Assembly (NCBI GenBank): GCA_027002755.1
Contig: JALWZI010000133.1
Location: 1-6,044, forward strand
Length of the DNA stretch: 6,044 bases
From: Campylobacteraceae bacterium
Lineage (GTDB): Bacteria; Campylobacterota; Campylobacteria; Campylobacterales; Sulfurovaceae
Direction: 5' to 3'
The notes under the pieces were generated by a model, which was not told the DNA's origin, did not search any database, and worked only from the letters and a program-made list of their open reading frames with translations. The stretch's first letter is position 1. The number at the start of each line of letters is the position of its first letter. Position numbers and translations under genes: made by a program. Of the stretch, positions 5,416 to 6,044 are shown one piece after another.

Positions 5416-6044
5416 CGTTCTCCTGATCCTGACCCTCTCGGTACTGATCTGGGTCTCTCCTTTCCTGGCCAAGGCTTTGCGGATCCCGACTCCGCCGGTG
5501 GAGATACTCTTGGGAACCCTCCTGGCCGCGGCGGGGCTGCTTCATGAAAACCGCTACTTCGACCTGATCGCCGAAGTGGGATTTCTCTATCTTATGTTCC
5601 TGGCCGGCATGGAGGTCAACCTCAAGGAGATCTCCGGGAGTCCCCGGCTGGTGATCCGGCAGGCGGTCCTCTTTGTTCTGAGTCTGGGAGTTTTGGCCGT
5701 CGTCAGCGGTCTCCTGTTGCATTTCCACCCCATCGTCATCGCTTCGCTTCCTCTTATCTCAATCGGACTGCTCGCTTCTTTGACCAAGATCTACGGACGG
5801 AGTCAGTCCTGGCTCAATCTGGCCATCATCGTGGGGGTTCTGGGTGAGATCGCCAGTATCGCCGCCCTGACGATCCTCGATGCCGCCAGCAATGTGGGGT
5901 TCGGCTGGGAACTGGTCTTCAAGATCTCCTATCTGCTCTTTTTCATCGCCTCCATCTATCTGGCCTATCGGCTGCTTCAGCTCCTCTTCTGGTGGTTTCC
6001 GGAGCTCAAAAGAAAACTCATGCCGAGCAGTGACAGCTCCGATC
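5405..6044 (+). CDS. cation:proton antiporter, CPA2/KefB-like membrane domain (3' truncated)
   Basis: An open frame from the ATG at 5405 runs off the window end (213 complete codons, no stop). It is highly hydrophobic, with helices at about 5-24, 32-47, 55-70, 83-104, 109-127, 136-158 and 168-196. FLYLMFLAGMEV (60-71) is the family's typical FLAGxE stretch, and the N-terminal layout (a helix, then a LRIPTPPVEILLG loop leading into helix 2) is that of CPA2 monovalent cation:proton antiporters, which exchange Na+ or K+ for H+ at the inner membrane. Where many CPA2 members have Asn-Asp or Asp-Asp in the ion-binding helix, this one reads G147-E148 (VLGEIAS). Whether a C-terminal TrkA-N/RCK domain follows cannot be seen. 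Its start overlaps the bioB stop by 11 bases in another frame (ATGGCGCCTGA), so the two genes are probably cotranscribed and translationally coupled; no strong ribosome binding site precedes the ATG. Confidence 0.87.
   Translation, partial: MAPDVLLILTLSVLIWVSPFLAKALRIPTPPVEILLGTLLAAAGLLHENRYFDLIAEVGFLYLMFLAGMEVNLKEISGSPRLVIRQAVLFVLSLGVLAVVSGLLLHFHPIVIASLPLISIGLLASLTKIYGRSQSWLNLAIIVGVLGEIASIAALTILDAASNVGFGWELVFKISYLLFFIASIYLAYRLLQLLFWWFPELKRKLMPSSDSSD

Noticed and set aside
4465..5472. Minus-strand open frame of 335 codons across bioB
   Set aside because: It is a shadow of bioB. The translation is Gly/Ala/Val-rich with no family pattern, while the plus strand carries every BioB ligand.
5330..5787. 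Minus-strand open frames across the antiporter start
   Set aside because: Hydrophilic low-quality translations opposite a clearly membrane-spanning plus-strand protein.
1..6044. CRISPR arrays, tRNA or rRNA genes, insertion sequences, attachment sites
   Set aside because: No spaced repeats, tRNA-like cloverleafs, transposase motifs or terminal inverted repeats were seen; the window is almost fully coding.

Overview
The window is about 6 kb of dense bacterial chromosome, GC-rich by eye. It suggests a high-GC member of the Campylobacterota (Epsilonproteobacteria, a Sulfurovum/Nitratifractor-like lineage). The main reason is the biotin synthase, which is the short type starting M-x-x-IFLC that I associate with Helicobacter and Campylobacter. 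The short intergenic regions and a -10-only promoter fit as well. The genus is inference; no rRNA or other marker is present.

Layout. (1) 1-689, plus: the C-terminal part of a GlcD/D-lactate-dehydrogenase type FAD oxidase, cut by the window start. (2) 690-847: a gap with an AT-rich terminator-like hairpin, a bulged GC hairpin and a degenerate heptamer array. (3) 848-1405, plus: a YfcE-type metallophosphoesterase whose last 21 bases overlap the convergent gene. (4) 1385-3874, minus: a large membrane-anchored hybrid-kinase-like protein. (5) 3861-4415, minus: a small exported, membrane-anchored protein directly upstream of (4), overlapping it or nearly so. (6) 4416-4566: a divergent promoter region. 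(7) 4567-5415, plus: bioB. (8) 5405-6044+, plus: a CPA2-type cation:proton antiporter, overlapping bioB by 11 bases and cut by the window end.

The most interesting part is the minus-strand pair. Both proteins have a signal peptide, a periplasmic domain of about 80 residues that looks paralogous between them, a loose linker, and a TM helix introduced by the same EWM motif. The large protein continues into a coiled coil, a DHp/HATPase-like region, two receivers and an HPt-like tail. Reading the motifs, the kinase core, the first receiver and the HPt domain all lack key phosphotransfer or ATP-binding residues. Only the second receiver is canonical. It therefore reads as a pseudo-hybrid-kinase with one working phospho-acceptor, paired with a short paralogue carrying the same sensor domain. 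The other genes are housekeeping-like: glycolate/lactate oxidation, a phosphodiesterase, biotin synthesis and ion homeostasis. Nothing in the window links them to the signalling pair.
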